Notes: generated by a model not told the origin, from the sequence alone. A stretch of DNA of 64,000 nucleotides from Actinacidiphila fildesensis (GCF_042652185.1 NZ_JBHSIX010000003.1); one strand, 5' to 3'. Shown: positions 8,772 to 18,349, numbered from the stretch's first letter. A program made the numbers and translations.

Positions 8772-9311
8772 CTAATTCTTGTACATCTCCACCACGGGCG
8801 GGTGGCCGTTCCAGGTGCAGAAGACCGACGAGGTGGTGGTTCCGCTGGTGAAGTCCACCCGGATCCATTCGTCCAGCTTCCAGACCTTCATCTCCCAGCC
8901 CTCGTCGGGGGTGGCCGAGACGAGGGTGGCCGAGGCCGGCCCGAGGTCGAGCACGACGCGGCCGCCGGTGACCTTGTAGGCGTGCACATTGCCGGTGGTG
9001 TTGCTGGTGGAGGCGTCGTGCGAGGTGCCCGGGGGCTTCTCCGGCGGCGGGGACGGCGCCTTCGTCGCGGGCTTGGTGGTGGGCGGCACGGTCGGTGCGG
9101 GGGACGTCGTGGACGGCACCGGCTTCGGCCGGTGCGTGGAGGAGGCCACCGGCCGCGCCGAGGAGCCGGCGACGGCATCGGAGACCGGGAGCGCGCGCGG
9201 TGGATCGTAGGCGGTACCGGCGAGCACGGAGTGCACTCCGAACCACGACATCGTCACCGCGGCTGTGGTCGCGAGCGTCCAGGCCCCGGCGTGAAGCAAT
9301 CCTCGTTGCAT
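8772..9311 (-). CDS. Secreted or membrane-anchored Pro/Thr-rich protein
   Basis: 179 aa. Residues ~8-31 are hydrophobic (signal peptide or anchor), followed by a Pro/Ser/Thr/Lys linker at about 50-95 and a compact C-terminal domain of ~80 residues with WKLDEWIRVDFTSG and VFCTWNGHPP. The C-terminal domain looks like a small beta-rich extracellular module, but I do not recognise it. ATG 9311 lies ~97 bp upstream of the divergent response regulator. Function unknown. Confidence 0.7.
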   Translation of the reverse strand: MQRGLLHAGAWTLATTAAVTMSWFGVHSVLAGTAYDPPRALPVSDAVAGSSARPVASSTHRPKPVPSTTSPAPTVPPTTKPATKAPSPPPEKPPGTSHDASTSNTTGNVHAYKVTGGRVVLDLGPASATLVSATPDEGWEMKVWKLDEWIRVDFTSGTTTSSVFCTWNGHPPVVEMYKN

Positions 9312-9407
9312 CGGCACATCCTGCCGTACGCGCGGCAGGTCCGGGCGCGGAGGGCGGTAAACGGACGGAGGGGTACCGGGTCCCCCGGATGGGCTACCGT
9401 GCGGGCC

Positions 9408-10097
9408 ATGGCAAGTGTGCTCGTGGTCGAGGACGACCAGTTCGTGCGCTCCGCCCTCATCCGGCACCTCACCGAGGCGGCCCACACCGTACGCAGTGTG
9501 GGCACGGCTCTTGAGGCGCTGCGCGAGGTGGCGCAGGTCGGTTTCGACGTCGTGATCCTCGATCTCGGCCTCCCGGATCTGGACGGGTCGGAGGCGCTGA
9601 AGATGCTGCGCGGGATCACCGATGTCCCGGTGATCATCGCCACCGCCCGTGACGACGAGGCGGAGGTGGTCAGGCTGCTCAACGCGGGCGCCGACGACTA
9701 TCTCGTCAAGCCGTTCTCGGTCGAGCATCTGTCCGCCCGGATGGCCGCCGTGCTGCGCCGGGCGCGCGGCCGGGAGGCCGCGCCTGACGAGACCGCGCGG
9801 CTCGCGGTCGGCGGGCTGCGGATCGATGTGCGCAGGCGGCAGGCGGAGCTCGACGGGATGACGCTGGACCTGACCCGCCGCGAGTTCGACCTGCTGGCCT
9901 TTCTCGCGTCGCGCCCCGGTGTCGTCGTGGCCCGCAAGGAACTGCTCGCCGAGGTGTGGCAGCAGTCCTACGGCGACGACCAGACCATCGACGTCCATCT
10001 GTCCTGGCTCCGTCGCAAACTGGGCGAAACGGCCGCCCGGCCGCGGTATCTGCACACGCTGCGCGGCGTCGGGGTGAAGCTGGAGCCACCGGCATGA
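9408..10097 (+). CDS. OmpR-type response regulator
   Basis: 229 aa. The receiver domain is residues 1-115, with acidic residues D9/D10, phospho-acceptor D52 (VILDLGLPD), a switch Thr (IIATARDD) and Lys in LVKPFS. The C-terminal winged-helix DNA-binding domain (about 125-226) includes LTRREFDLLAFLASRPG and the YLHTLRGVGVKL wing. The stop overlaps the kinase start (ATGA), so the pair is coupled. A chitinase gene lies directly downstream of the kinase; by analogy with the chiS/chiR-chiC arrangement of Streptomyces, the system may sense chitin-derived or envelope signals, which is inference. Confidence 0.93.
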   Translation: MASVLVVEDDQFVRSALIRHLTEAAHTVRSVGTALEALREVAQVGFDVVILDLGLPDLDGSEALKMLRGITDVPVIIATARDDEAEVVRLLNAGADDYLVKPFSVEHLSARMAAVLRRARGREAAPDETARLAVGGLRIDVRRRQAELDGMTLDLTRREFDLLAFLASRPGVVVARKELLAEVWQQSYGDDQTIDVHLSWLRRKLGETAARPRYLHTLRGVGVKLEPPA

Positions 10098-11488
10098 GAT
10101 GGCTGCTCGTCAAGGTGTGCCTGGCGGTGACCGCGATGGTCGTCGTCGCGTTCGCCGTACCGCTGGGCCTGGTGGTCAAGGAACTGGCCCGCGACCGGGC
10201 CTTCTCCAACGCCGAACGGCAGGCCGCCGCGATCGGTCCCGCGCTGGCCATCACCACCGACCGCGTCCAGCTGGAACGGGCGCTCGCCTCCACCCAGGCG
10301 GGCGCGGACGGCCGGATGGCGCTGCATGTGCCGGCCACCGCCGGCACCGCCCCGGTGGAGATCGGCAGGCACCGCTCCTCCGCCGCCGCGATGGACGCCG
10401 CGTCCAGCCGCGGCCGGGCCTCCACCGTCGCGGTCGGCGGCGGGTACGCGCTGCTGCAGCCGAACGCGGTCAGCTCGGGCACGGTCGCGGTCGTCGAGGT
10501 CTTCGTCCCGGACAGCGACATCACCCGGGGCGTCGCCACCGCGTGGATCGTGCTGGCGGCGGTCGGCATCGGCCTGATCGTCGGCTCGGTGGCCATCGCC
10601 GACCGGCTCGGCACCCGGATGGTGCGGCCCGCCGGCCGGCTGGCGAACGCGGCGAACGCGCTCGGCCGCGGCGACCTCGGCGTACGGGTCTCGGAGGCCG
10701 GGCCGTCGGAACTGCGCTCGGTCGCGGTCGCGTTCAACGCCATGGCCGACCAGGTCGTCCAACTGCTCGCCAACGAGCGCGAACTGGCCGCCGACCTCTC
10801 GCACCGGCTGCGCACCCCGCTCACCGTGCTCCGGCTCAACGCCGCCTCGCTCGGGAACGGGCCCGTCGCCGAGCAGACCCGCGAGGCCGTCGCGCAGCTG
10901 GAGCGCGAGGTCGACACGATCATCCGTACCGCGCGCGAACAGCAGATCACCGCACCGGTCATGGCCGGCTGCGACGCCGCCGAGGTGATCCGTGAACGGA
11001 TGGCGTTCTGGTCCGCCCTCGCGGAGGACCAGGGGCGTGAGGCGCGCACGGCGGGCGTGGACCGGCCGGTCCGGGTGCCGGTGGCGCGCGGTGAGCTGGC
11101 CGCCGCGCTCGACGCGATGCTCGGCAACGTCTTCCGGCACACCCCGGAGGGCACCGCCTTCGCCGTGGACGTGCACAACGGCGAGGACGCCGTGATCGTG
11201 CTGGTCTCCGACGCCGGTACCGGCATCCGGGACCCCGCGGCCGCGCTGCGCCGCGGTCAGGGCGACGGCGGGCCGGGCTCGACGGGCCTTGGCCTGGACA
11301 TCGTGCGCCGGGTCGCCGAGTCCACCGGCGGCGACATCGCCATCGGCCACTCCGTGCTCGGCGGCACCGAGGTCCGGGTCTGGCTGGCGCTGCGCCCCGG
11401 CTCCGGCGCATCCGGCCGGGGTCACCGTGTGCCACGCCGCCGTCGCAGACCGGGACAGAAGTCCACCGCCAGTGGTCTGAACCTTTAA
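10094..11488 (+). CDS. Two-component sensor histidine kinase
   Basis: 464 aa. Membrane helix at about residues 5-28, an extracellular loop of ~120 residues, a second helix at about 153-175, then a HAMP segment (RPAGRLANAANALGRGDLG). The H-box is ADLSHRLRTPLTVLRL near residue 236 and the ATPase domain ends with GGPGSTGLGLDIVRRVAESTGG. This is an EnvZ-like kinase paired with the upstream OmpR-type regulator. The last ~30 residues are Arg-rich and lie beyond the kinase fold. A DasR-like box overlaps the stop codon but more likely serves the downstream chitinase. Confidence 0.92.
   Translation: MRWLLVKVCLAVTAMVVVAFAVPLGLVVKELARDRAFSNAERQAAAIGPALAITTDRVQLERALASTQAGADGRMALHVPATAGTAPVEIGRHRSSAAAMDAASSRGRASTVAVGGGYALLQPNAVSSGTVAVVEVFVPDSDITRGVATAWIVLAAVGIGLIVGSVAIADRLGTRMVRPAGRLANAANALGRGDLGVRVSEAGPSELRSVAVAFNAMADQVVQLLANERELAADLSHRLRTPLTVLRLNAASLGNGPVAEQTREAVAQLEREVDTIIRTAREQQITAPVMAGCDAAEVIRERMAFWSALAEDQGREARTAGVDRPVRVPVARGELAAALDAMLGNVFRHTPEGTAFAVDVHNGEDAVIVLVSDAGTGIRDPAAALRRGQGDGGPGSTGLGLDIVRRVAESTGGDIAIGHSVLGGTEVRVWLALRPGSGASGRGHRVPRRRRRPGQKSTASGLNL
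11471..11486 (+). promoter_or_regulatory. DasR-responsive element (dre)-like box upstream of the chitinase
   Basis: AGTGGTCTGAACCTTT resembles the published dre consensus (ASTGGTCTAGACCAST) at about 12 of 16 positions, including the core GGTCT and ACC. It lies ~128 bp upstream of the GH18 start. DasR is the GlcNAc-responsive GntR regulator of Streptomyces chitinases, so the location is biologically sensible. Binding is not shown. Confidence 0.5.
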
Positions 11489-11613
11489 CCCGCTCCGATG
11501 CCGTCCTTAAGGGCGCCATAAGAACCCCAACCCCCGCTGTGGTCAGGGCTTTTGTCCGTTCCGCCCGCGCTAGCGTCGTGCCGCACCCCGCCCCCCACGA
11601 AAGGCAGGCCGGT

Positions 11614-13089
11614 ATGGCCAGCACGCATCGCCGTCGACCCGGGTTCACGACCAAAGCGATCGGTGGCCTCGTCGCCGCGGGTGTCGTGGCGGGAGGCGCC
11701 TTCGCGCTGGCCGGGTCAGCGAGTGCCGCCCCGGTCGGCGCCGCCTACACCAAGACGAGCGGCTGGACCGGTGGCTACACCGGGCAGTACGAGATCACGA
11801 ACTCCTCGGACAAGGCGTTGTCCGGCTGGACCCTGTCGTTCGACCTGCCGACCGGCACCACGCTGAGCTCGCTGTGGAACGGCAGGTTCACCGCGAACGG
11901 CCAGCACATCACCGTGAAGCCGGAGGGCTGGAACGCCACCGTGGCGCCCGGCGCGAAGGTCGACGTCGGCTTCGTGGCGGCGTCCGGCGGCACCGCCGCG
12001 GACCCGGTCAACTGCCTGATCAACGACGCCAAGTGTTCGGTGGACTCCGGCCCGACCGCCACCCCCAGCGGCCGTCCGACCGTGACCGCGAGCCCGACCG
12101 CCTCGCCCACCCCGACGAAGACCGCGTCGCCGACCCCCACGAAGACCAGCACGCCGACCCCCACCCCCACCAAGACCGGCGGCACCACCCCGGTCGCCGG
12201 CGCGGGCTTCTCGCCGTACATCGACACCTCGCTGTACCCGGCCTTCGACATGGTCGGCTCCGCGAAGAGCACCGGCGTCAAGCAGTACAACCTCGCCTTC
12301 ATCACCTCCGGCGGCGGCTGCACCCCCAAGTGGGGCGGTGTGACGGACCTCGGCTCCGACGCGGTGGCCGGCCGGATAGGCGCGCTGCGGGCGGCGGGCG
12401 GCGATGTCCGCGTCTCGTTCGGCGGGGCCTCGGGCTCCGAACTGGGCACGGCCTGCACCTCGGTCGGCGATCTGACGGCCGCGTACGGCAAGGCCGTCGA
12501 CCAGTTCAAGCTGACCAAGGTCGACTTCGACATCGAGGGTGGCGCGCTCCCGGACACCGCGTCCAACAGCCGCCGCGCGCAGGCCATCGCCGCGCTCCAG
12601 AAGAGCCACAGCGGACTGGACGTCTCGTACACCCTCCCGGCGATGCCGACCGGTCTGACGCAGGACGGCATCAACCTGCTGGCCGACGCCAAGAAGAACG
12701 GCGTGAAGATCTCGGCCGTCAACATCATGGCGATGGACTACGGGCCCGCGTTCAACGGCGACATGGGCCAGTACGCGATCGATGGCGCCACGGCGACGCA
12801 GGCTCAGGTGAAGAGCGTGCTCGGCCTGTCGGACGCGGCCGCCTGGAAGGCGGTGGCGGTCACCCCGATGATCGGTGTGAACGACGTCAACACCGAGATC
12901 TTCACGGTGGACGACGCAACGCAGCTGGTGGACTTCGCCAAGTCGAAGGGCCTGGGCTGGCTGTCGATGTGGTCCTCGACGCGTGACAAGCAGTGCCCCG
13001 GCGGTGCGAAGAACTTCGCCGATGCGAGCTGCAGCTCGATCGTCCAGGGCGATCTGGCCTTCACCAAGGCGTTCGCCTCCTTCGGCTGA
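11614..13089 (+). CDS. Secreted chitinase-type GH18 enzyme with N-terminal CBM2
   Basis: 491 aa. A signal peptide occupies residues ~1-39 (RRRPG, a hydrophobic core, then GSASAAP). A CBM2-like module spans ~40-145 with the expected Trp residues (SGWTGGY, SGWTLSF, PEGWNATV). A Thr/Pro linker covers ~147-193, then comes a GH18 catalytic domain. The GH18 DxDxE motif is VDFDIEGG near residue 309, its final Glu being the acid/base catalyst. It should act outside the cell on chitin or chitin-like polymers. An AAGGCAGG ribosome-binding site precedes ATG 11614. A dre-like box and an adjacent two-component system suggest regulation. A 19-bp hairpin follows the stop. Confidence 0.92.
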   Translation: MASTHRRRPGFTTKAIGGLVAAGVVAGGAFALAGSASAAPVGAAYTKTSGWTGGYTGQYEITNSSDKALSGWTLSFDLPTGTTLSSLWNGRFTANGQHITVKPEGWNATVAPGAKVDVGFVAASGGTAADPVNCLINDAKCSVDSGPTATPSGRPTVTASPTASPTPTKTASPTPTKTSTPTPTPTKTGGTTPVAGAGFSPYIDTSLYPAFDMVGSAKSTGVKQYNLAFITSGGGCTPKWGGVTDLGSDAVAGRIGALRAAGGDVRVSFGGASGSELGTACTSVGDLTAAYGKAVDQFKLTKVDFDIEGGALPDTASNSRRAQAIAALQKSHSGLDVSYTLPAMPTGLTQDGINLLADAKKNGVKISAVNIMAMDYGPAFNGDMGQYAIDGATATQAQVKSVLGLSDAAAWKAVAVTPMIGVNDVNTEIFTVDDATQLVDFAKSKGLGWLSMWSSTRDKQCPGGAKNFADASCSSIVQGDLAFTKAFASFG

Positions 13090-13110
13090 TCGCACGGCCG
13101 ACCGCAGGAC

Positions 13111-13152
13111 GCAGCGGCCCACCGGCGGGGGTTCCCGCCGGTGGGCCGCTGC
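13111..13152. terminator. Strong bidirectional hairpin between chitinase and bglC
   Basis: A perfect 19-bp GC-rich stem (13111-13129 with 13134-13152) and a 4-nt loop, lying between the convergent chitinase and beta-glucosidase genes. There is no U-tract, as is usual for actinobacterial terminators. Confidence 0.75.
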
Positions 13153-13205
13153 CGCGTGAAGTGGTGTCGACGGCACCCTCGAACCCCCGCACCACCCCGC
13201 GTCTC

Positions 13206-14675
13206 TTACGGAGCGTCAGGCTCCGTGATCTCACCCGTGCGCGCGACCTGGGCGTACCAGTGGGCGCTGGATTTCGGGATGCGGTTTTGGGTGGCGTAGT
13301 CGACGTAGACGGCGCCGAATCGTTTGCTGTAGCCGTAGGACCATTCGAAGTTGTCCATGAGTGACCACAGGAAGTAGCCGCGGACGTCGGCGCCGTCGGC
13401 CATCGCGCGGTGTACGGCCGCGAGGTGTCCGCGCAGGTAGTCGATGCGCCGTGGGTCGTTGACGGTGCCTTCGGGGGAGACGTAGTCGTCGAAGGCGGCG
13501 CCGTTCTCGGTGACCATCAGTGGCAGGCCGGGGTTCTCCTGGGCGGTGCGGCGCAGCAGGTCGTACAGTCCGCTGGCGTCGACGGCCCAGCTCATCGCGG
13601 TGGTTTCGCCGGGTGGGAGGTGGAAGGCGACCTGTTCGGAGCCGGGCCAGGGGGAGTGCGCGCTGGCGCCGTGGCCGTCGAAGCGGGCGGCCTCGGTCCC
13701 GTCGGGGGCGGGCTGCGGGCCCGAAACGACGGTGGGCGTGTAGTAGTTGATGCCCAGCAGGTCGATGGGGCGGGAGATCTCGGCGAGGTCGCCGTCCCGT
13801 ACCAGGGTCTGCCAGTCGACGAGGTGCGCGGTGTCGTCCAGCAGGTCCTCCGGGTACCCGCCGTGCAGGATCGGGCCGGTGAAGATCCGGTTGCCGACGG
13901 CGTCGATCCGGCGTGCCGCGTCCAGTGCCGCCGTCGAGCCGTCGAGCGGGCGCACCTGGTGGAGGTTGAGGGTGATCGAGGTCCGCGCGGTGGCGGGGAG
14001 TGTGGAGCGCAGGACCCCGATCGCCCGGCCGTGGGCGAGATTGAGATGGTGGGCCGCCTTCAGCGCGGCGTCCGGTTCGGTGCGGCCGGGGGCGTGGACG
14101 CCGGATCCGTAGCCGAGGAAGGCGGAGCACCAGGGTTCGTTGAGGGTGGTCCAGTACGGGATGCGGTCGCCGAGTGCGCCGGCCATGATCGCGGCGTAGT
14201 CGGCGAAGCGTTCGGCGGTGTCGCGCACCGTCCAGCCGCCGACGTCCTCCAGATCCTGCGGCAGATCCCAGTGGTAGAGGGTCGCGACCGGGGTGATGCC
14301 CTTGTCGAGGAGCTCGTCGGCCAGCGCGCGGTAGAAGTCCAGGCCGCGTTGGACGGCGGGGCCGCGGCCGGTGGGCTGGACCCGCGACCAGGAGATGGAG
14401 AAGCGGTAGGCGCCCAGGTGGAGGCCGGACATCAGGGCGACATCGTCGCGGAACCGGTGGTAGTGGTCGGCCGCGATGTCGCCGGTGTCGCCGTTGTGGA
14501 CCCGGCCCGGAGTGTGGCTGAAGGTGTCCCAGATGGAGGGGGTGCGGCCGTCTTCGGCCACGGCGCCCTCGATCTGGTACGCGGCGGTGGCCGCGCCCCA
14601 GACGAAGCCGGGCGGGAAACGGAGCAGACCGGCCGGTGCGGCCTCGGTCTCGGTCTCGGATCGGACAGCGGTCAT
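13206..14675 (-). CDS. bglC: GH1 beta-glucosidase (cellobiase)
   Basis: 489 aa, normal GH1 length, no signal peptide, so cytoplasmic. The acid/base glutamate sits in TLNEP (about residue 182) and the nucleophile in VTENG (about 389). The N-terminal FPPGFVWGAATAAYQIEGA is the family signature. It hydrolyses cellobiose and cello-oligosaccharides imported by the upstream CebEFG transporter. The gene is last in the cebEFG-bglC transcription unit, 56 bp after cebG, and should be repressed by CebR through the box upstream of cebE. In plant-pathogenic relatives BglC also modulates the inducing signal. Confidence 0.95.
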   Translation of the reverse strand: MTAVRSETETEAAPAGLLRFPPGFVWGAATAAYQIEGAVAEDGRTPSIWDTFSHTPGRVHNGDTGDIAADHYHRFRDDVALMSGLHLGAYRFSISWSRVQPTGRGPAVQRGLDFYRALADELLDKGITPVATLYHWDLPQDLEDVGGWTVRDTAERFADYAAIMAGALGDRIPYWTTLNEPWCSAFLGYGSGVHAPGRTEPDAALKAAHHLNLAHGRAIGVLRSTLPATARTSITLNLHQVRPLDGSTAALDAARRIDAVGNRIFTGPILHGGYPEDLLDDTAHLVDWQTLVRDGDLAEISRPIDLLGINYYTPTVVSGPQPAPDGTEAARFDGHGASAHSPWPGSEQVAFHLPPGETTAMSWAVDASGLYDLLRRTAQENPGLPLMVTENGAAFDDYVSPEGTVNDPRRIDYLRGHLAAVHRAMADGADVRGYFLWSLMDNFEWSYGYSKRFGAVYVDYATQNRIPKSSAHWYAQVARTGEITEPDAP

Positions 14676-14731
14676 ACGGGGGCACTCCCAAAAGGTGAGC
14701 GGGACAGGTGCGGGCGTAGGGCTTCGGGAGG

Positions 14732-15643
14732 TCAGCTCTTGACGGCGCCGGCGGTGATGCCGCCCACGATGTGTTTGCCGAGCAGCGCGAAGACCAGCAG
14801 CAGCGGCACGGTCGCGATCAGCGCGCCGGTCAGCACCACCGCGTGGTCGATGGTGTGGTCACCGGAACCGAGCCCGGCCAGCGCCACCTGCACGGTGGGG
14901 TTCTGTTGGTTCAGTGCGATGAACGGCCAGAAGAAGTCGTTCCAGGACTGGACGAAGACCAGCATCCCCAGCACCGCCATGGCCGGCCGCGCGATCGGGA
15001 AGACCACGTGCCACACGATCCGCAGGCTGTGCGCCCCGTCCACCCGGGCCGCCTCGATCAGCTCGATGGGCAGCGCCTCGGCCAGGAACTGCCGCATGAA
15101 GAACACCCCGAACGCCGCCACCAGCGACGGCAGGATCACCGACTGCAGCCGGCCCACCCAGCCCAGATCGGTGATGATCTGGTAGAGCGGGATCACGCTG
15201 AGCTGCGGCGGGATCGTCATCGTCGCCACCACCAGGGTCAGCAGCCCGTTGCGGCCCCGGAAGCGCAGCTTCGCGAAGGCGAAGCCGGCCAGCGTGGCGA
15301 ACAGCACCGTGCTGAGCGAGACGAACCCGGCCACGATGGTGGAGTTGATCAGCGCCTGGCCCATGTGGACCTGGTCCCAGGCGATCTTCAGGTTGTCGAT
15401 CAGATGGGAGCCGGGCAGCAGCTCGGTCGGCGGCTGCACGATCTGGGTGTCGGTGCTGGAGGCCGCGACCACGGTCCAGTACAGCGGGAAGAGCGAGACC
15501 AGCGCCGCGACCACCAGGACCACGTACGTGACGGGCCCGGCGTGGTCCTGCCGTCCGGCGCGGGCCGAGAAGCGCCGCCGTTTGGGCGGGGCGGGAGTGG
15601 GCCCTGACCGGTGCGCGGCCCGTTCCGCGACTGCGTGTGCCAT
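14732..15643 (-). CDS. cebG: Cellobiose/cellotriose ABC transporter permease CebG
   Basis: 303 aa with six hydrophobic segments and the permease EAA loop (ELIEAARVDGAHSLRIVWHVV) near residues 196-216 that contacts the ATPase. It belongs to the MalG/CUT1 family. It pairs with CebF (4-bp gap) to form the membrane channel. No ATPase gene is in the cluster, in keeping with Streptomyces where the shared MsiK ATPase energises several sugar transporters. The N-terminus has a ~30-residue cytoplasmic Arg/Pro-rich extension. Confidence 0.93.
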   Translation of the reverse strand: MAHAVAERAAHRSGPTPAPPKRRRFSARAGRQDHAGPVTYVVLVVAALVSLFPLYWTVVAASSTDTQIVQPPTELLPGSHLIDNLKIAWDQVHMGQALINSTIVAGFVSLSTVLFATLAGFAFAKLRFRGRNGLLTLVVATMTIPPQLSVIPLYQIITDLGWVGRLQSVILPSLVAAFGVFFMRQFLAEALPIELIEAARVDGAHSLRIVWHVVFPIARPAMAVLGMLVFVQSWNDFFWPFIALNQQNPTVQVALAGLGSGDHTIDHAVVLTGALIATVPLLLVFALLGKHIVGGITAGAVKS

Positions 15644-15647
15644 GAGG

Positions 15648-16658
15648 TCAGCCCCCCAGCTTCCTGCGGTTGACCCGCGTGATGATCAGTTGGACGGCGC
15701 CCACGAGCAGCAGGATCAGGAGCATCACCCACGCGACGGCCGACGCCTGTCCCAGCGCCCCGTTCTGCCAGCCCTTCTCGTACATGTAGAGGCTGAGCGT
15801 CTGGTACTGGTGCGCCGATCCGCCGCTGACGCCCAACCCGCCGCCGAACAACATCGGTTCGCCGAACAGCTGGGTCGCCCCGATCGTCGAGACGATGATC
15901 GTGAACAGGATCGTGGGACGGATCGAGGGGATGGTCACGCTGAGGAACTGCCGCCAGCGCGACGCCCCGTCCAGCGCTGCCGCCTCGTACAGATCACCCG
16001 GCACGGCCTGCATCGCGGCCAGGTAGATCAGCGCGTTGTACCCCGTCCACCGCCAGGTCACGATCGTGGAGATGGCGATCTGGGACGGCCACTTGTCGGC
16101 CTCCCACTGGATGTGGTGCACCCCGAAGTGGCCGAGCAGCTGGTTGACCATCCCGTAGTCGGGGTTGAAGAGCTGGACGAAGACCAGCGAGGCCGCCGCG
16201 ATCGACGTCGCGTACGGGGCCAGCACCGCGACCCGGAAGAACCCGCGCGCCCGGAGCTTGTAGTTCAGGAGATGGGCCAGCCCCAGCGCCATCAGCAGCT
16301 GCGGGACGGTGGAGATCACCCCCAGCGAGAACGTGTTGCGCAGCGCGTTCCAGAAGAACTCGCTGTCCCACAACCGGGTGTAGTTGTCGAACCCGCGCCA
16401 CTGCGCGGTACCGCCCAACTCCACCTGATGGAACGAGAGCCAACCCGTGTAGATCAGCGGGAAGAGCCCGAACGCGGCGAAGCAGACGAAGAACGGGGCG
16501 ATGTACGCGTACGGCGTCGCCTTCAGATCCAGGCGGTACAGCCGCGAGCGCCAGGAGTGGCCGGCGGGCGTGCCGGGGGTGCCCGGTGGTGCGGGGGCGG
16601 GGACGGGCCGGGCCGGCGGCGGACTGCCGTCGGCCGACGCCCTGACGGAGGTGGCCAC
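15648..16658 (-). CDS. cebF: Cellobiose/cellotriose ABC transporter permease CebF
   Basis: 336 aa of the MalF/UgpA CUT1 family, with six predicted membrane helices and an EAA-type loop (DLYEAAALDGASRWRQFLSV) near residue 220. The GTG start at 16658 has GGAAGGA upstream. The first ~45 residues are a Pro/Ala-rich cytoplasmic tail. It is encoded between CebE (123 bp upstream) and CebG, with which it should form a heterodimer for uptake of cellobiose and cellotriose. Confidence 0.93.
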   Translation of the reverse strand: MATSVRASADGSPPPARPVPAPAPPGTPGTPAGHSWRSRLYRLDLKATPYAYIAPFFVCFAAFGLFPLIYTGWLSFHQVELGGTAQWRGFDNYTRLWDSEFFWNALRNTFSLGVISTVPQLLMALGLAHLLNYKLRARGFFRVAVLAPYATSIAAASLVFVQLFNPDYGMVNQLLGHFGVHHIQWEADKWPSQIAISTIVTWRWTGYNALIYLAAMQAVPGDLYEAAALDGASRWRQFLSVTIPSIRPTILFTIIVSTIGATQLFGEPMLFGGGLGVSGGSAHQYQTLSLYMYEKGWQNGALGQASAVAWVMLLILLLVGAVQLIITRVNRRKLGG

Positions 16659-16781
16659 GAGTGGCGTCCTTCCCGGTCGGGTCAGTCGGTCGGTCTCGGT
16701 CGGGACGGTCGGTCACGGCCGGATCAGCGTCGTGGGGCGGGCCGCCCGGCAGGAGTGGGCACTGCGGGGCGGCCCCGCCGG

Positions 16782-18128
16782 CTACTGGTCGATCTTGTCC
16801 TTGACCAGCGCCTGCACGGTGGACCACGCCTTGTCCTTGGACGTGCCGTGCTGCTCGATGTCGAGCAGCCCGTTGTCGGTGATGTACGTCTTCACCTGGC
16901 CGTCGTAGCGGCCGATCGGCGCCGGGGTGACGCCCTTGGCAATGGCCGTGTAGACCTTCCCGATCGGCGCGGTGCCGAAGTACGGGTTCGTCGCGTCCGT
17001 CACGGTCGGCGAGTCGAGACCGGCCTTGGTGGACGGGATGTTGCCGTTCTTGGCGAACACCTTCGCCTGCTGCTCGGGCGCGGTCAGCCAGGCGGCCAGC
17101 GCGGTCGCCTCAGCGGTGTGCTTGCCCGCCTTGGGCACGGACAGGAACGCACCGCCCCAGTTGCCGGACTCCGGCGCCGCGGCGATGTCCCACTTCGCCG
17201 TATTGGCCGGACCCGCCTGCTCCTTGATGATGCCGGTCATCCAGCTGGGGCAGGCGATCGTGGCGAACGTCGAGTTCTTGAACGCCGCGTTCCAGGTGCC
17301 CTTGTCGTCGAACTGCCGCAGCTTGGCGCTCAGACCCTGCTGCGCCGACTCCACCGCCAGGTCCCACGCCTTCTTCACACCCGGGCTGGTGTCGTAGATC
17401 AGTTTGCCCTGGTCGTCGGAGTACTGCTGCGCCTGACTGGAGACCACCGCGTTGAAGACACCGCTGGCGGAGTCGGTGAAGGACACCCCGGCCGGCGCCT
17501 TGGCCTTGAACTGCTGACCAACAGCGATGTACTTGGCCCAGTCGCCCGCCCACAGCGCGGCGACCGCCTCACGGTCGGTCGGCAGACCGGCCTTCTGGAA
17601 CAGGTCCTTGCGGTAGCAGACCGCCATCGGGCCGACGTCGGTGCCGAGTCCGATCACCTGGCCGCTCTTCGTGGTGGCCTGCTTCTCCTTCCAGTCCAGC
17701 CACTTGGTGGTGTCGACCCCGGTGGCCTTGCCCAGGTCGACGAACCGGTCGCCGAGCGTGGCGGTCGCCTCGGCGATGAAGCCGACCTCGATCGCCTGGA
17801 CGTCGGCCAGCCCGCTGCCCTGCGACAGGTGCAGCTTCAGCGCGTCCCAGTACTTCTGGCCGTCGGCGACGTTGTCCTCGACGATCGTGATGTTCGGGTG
17901 CAGCTGGTGGTACTCCGCGAACAGGGCCGCGCCCGTCTTGTCGTCGTAGCCGAACGAGCCGAAGTCGCCGACGTGCAGCGTGATGTTCTCGGTTCCGGTG
18001 CTGCCCTTCTTCCCCGAGTCCGAGCTGCTGTCGCTGCTGCAGCCGGTGATCAGGGTCGCGCAGGTCGCGAGCCCCGCGACCGCTATCAGTGCGGTCCGAC
18101 GGGCGCGAGTGCCGCTGGAAGTGCGCAT
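16782..18128 (-). CDS. cebE: Cellobiose/cellotriose-binding lipoprotein CebE
   Basis: 448 aa. Signal peptide with lipobox LITG-C; Cys30 is the expected lipidation site, followed by a Ser/Asp/Gly-rich spacer. The rest is a CUT1 extracellular solute-binding protein (family 1) fold with aromatic-rich ligand segments such as LDWKEKQ and CYRKDLFQKAGLPTD. It captures cello-oligosaccharides outside the membrane for CebFG. It is the first gene of the cebEFG-bglC unit, with a perfect CebR box 64 bp before its ATG. It is divergent from cebR. Confidence 0.94.
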   Translation of the reverse strand: MRTSSGTRARRTALIAVAGLATCATLITGCSSDSSSDSGKKGSTGTENITLHVGDFGSFGYDDKTGAALFAEYHQLHPNITIVEDNVADGQKYWDALKLHLSQGSGLADVQAIEVGFIAEATATLGDRFVDLGKATGVDTTKWLDWKEKQATTKSGQVIGLGTDVGPMAVCYRKDLFQKAGLPTDREAVAALWAGDWAKYIAVGQQFKAKAPAGVSFTDSASGVFNAVVSSQAQQYSDDQGKLIYDTSPGVKKAWDLAVESAQQGLSAKLRQFDDKGTWNAAFKNSTFATIACPSWMTGIIKEQAGPANTAKWDIAAAPESGNWGGAFLSVPKAGKHTAEATALAAWLTAPEQQAKVFAKNGNIPSTKAGLDSPTVTDATNPYFGTAPIGKVYTAIAKGVTPAPIGRYDGQVKTYITDNGLLDIEQHGTSKDKAWSTVQALVKDKIDQ

Positions 18129-18191
18129 TCCACTCTCCTTGTCCAGGGTGGGTCTGGCGTTCGTTCTGACGTCCGGGCGTGCGACGAGGTG

Positions 18192-18205
18192 TGGGAGCGC
18201 TCCCA
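18192..18205. promoter_or_regulatory. CebR operator upstream of cebE (perfect 14-bp palindrome)
   Basis: TGGGAGCGCTCCCA, identical to the published CebR-binding sequence of Streptomyces. An extra G and C flank it, so the palindrome extends to 16 bp. It is placed where a bound LacI-type repressor would block the cebE promoter. Confidence 0.92.
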
Positions 18206-18349
18206 CGAAGGCTTGCCGGAACAGTCCTGCCTCGGAGGGGGAAGTGTCAAGGCATGAAGTCGTTTTCGTTGCCGGAACGTGTCCGGACCGGACCTTCGAT
18301 CACTTCTTGAACGAAACCGGCACCGCACGGCCGCTATCGTGAGAGATCG

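Noticed and set aside
15249..18257. A 1002-codon open frame on the plus strand opposite cebE-cebF-cebG
   Set aside because: It mirrors well-recognised minus-strand genes. Long antisense frames arise from the GC-rich third positions. Its translation is Arg/Gly/Val-rich without domains.
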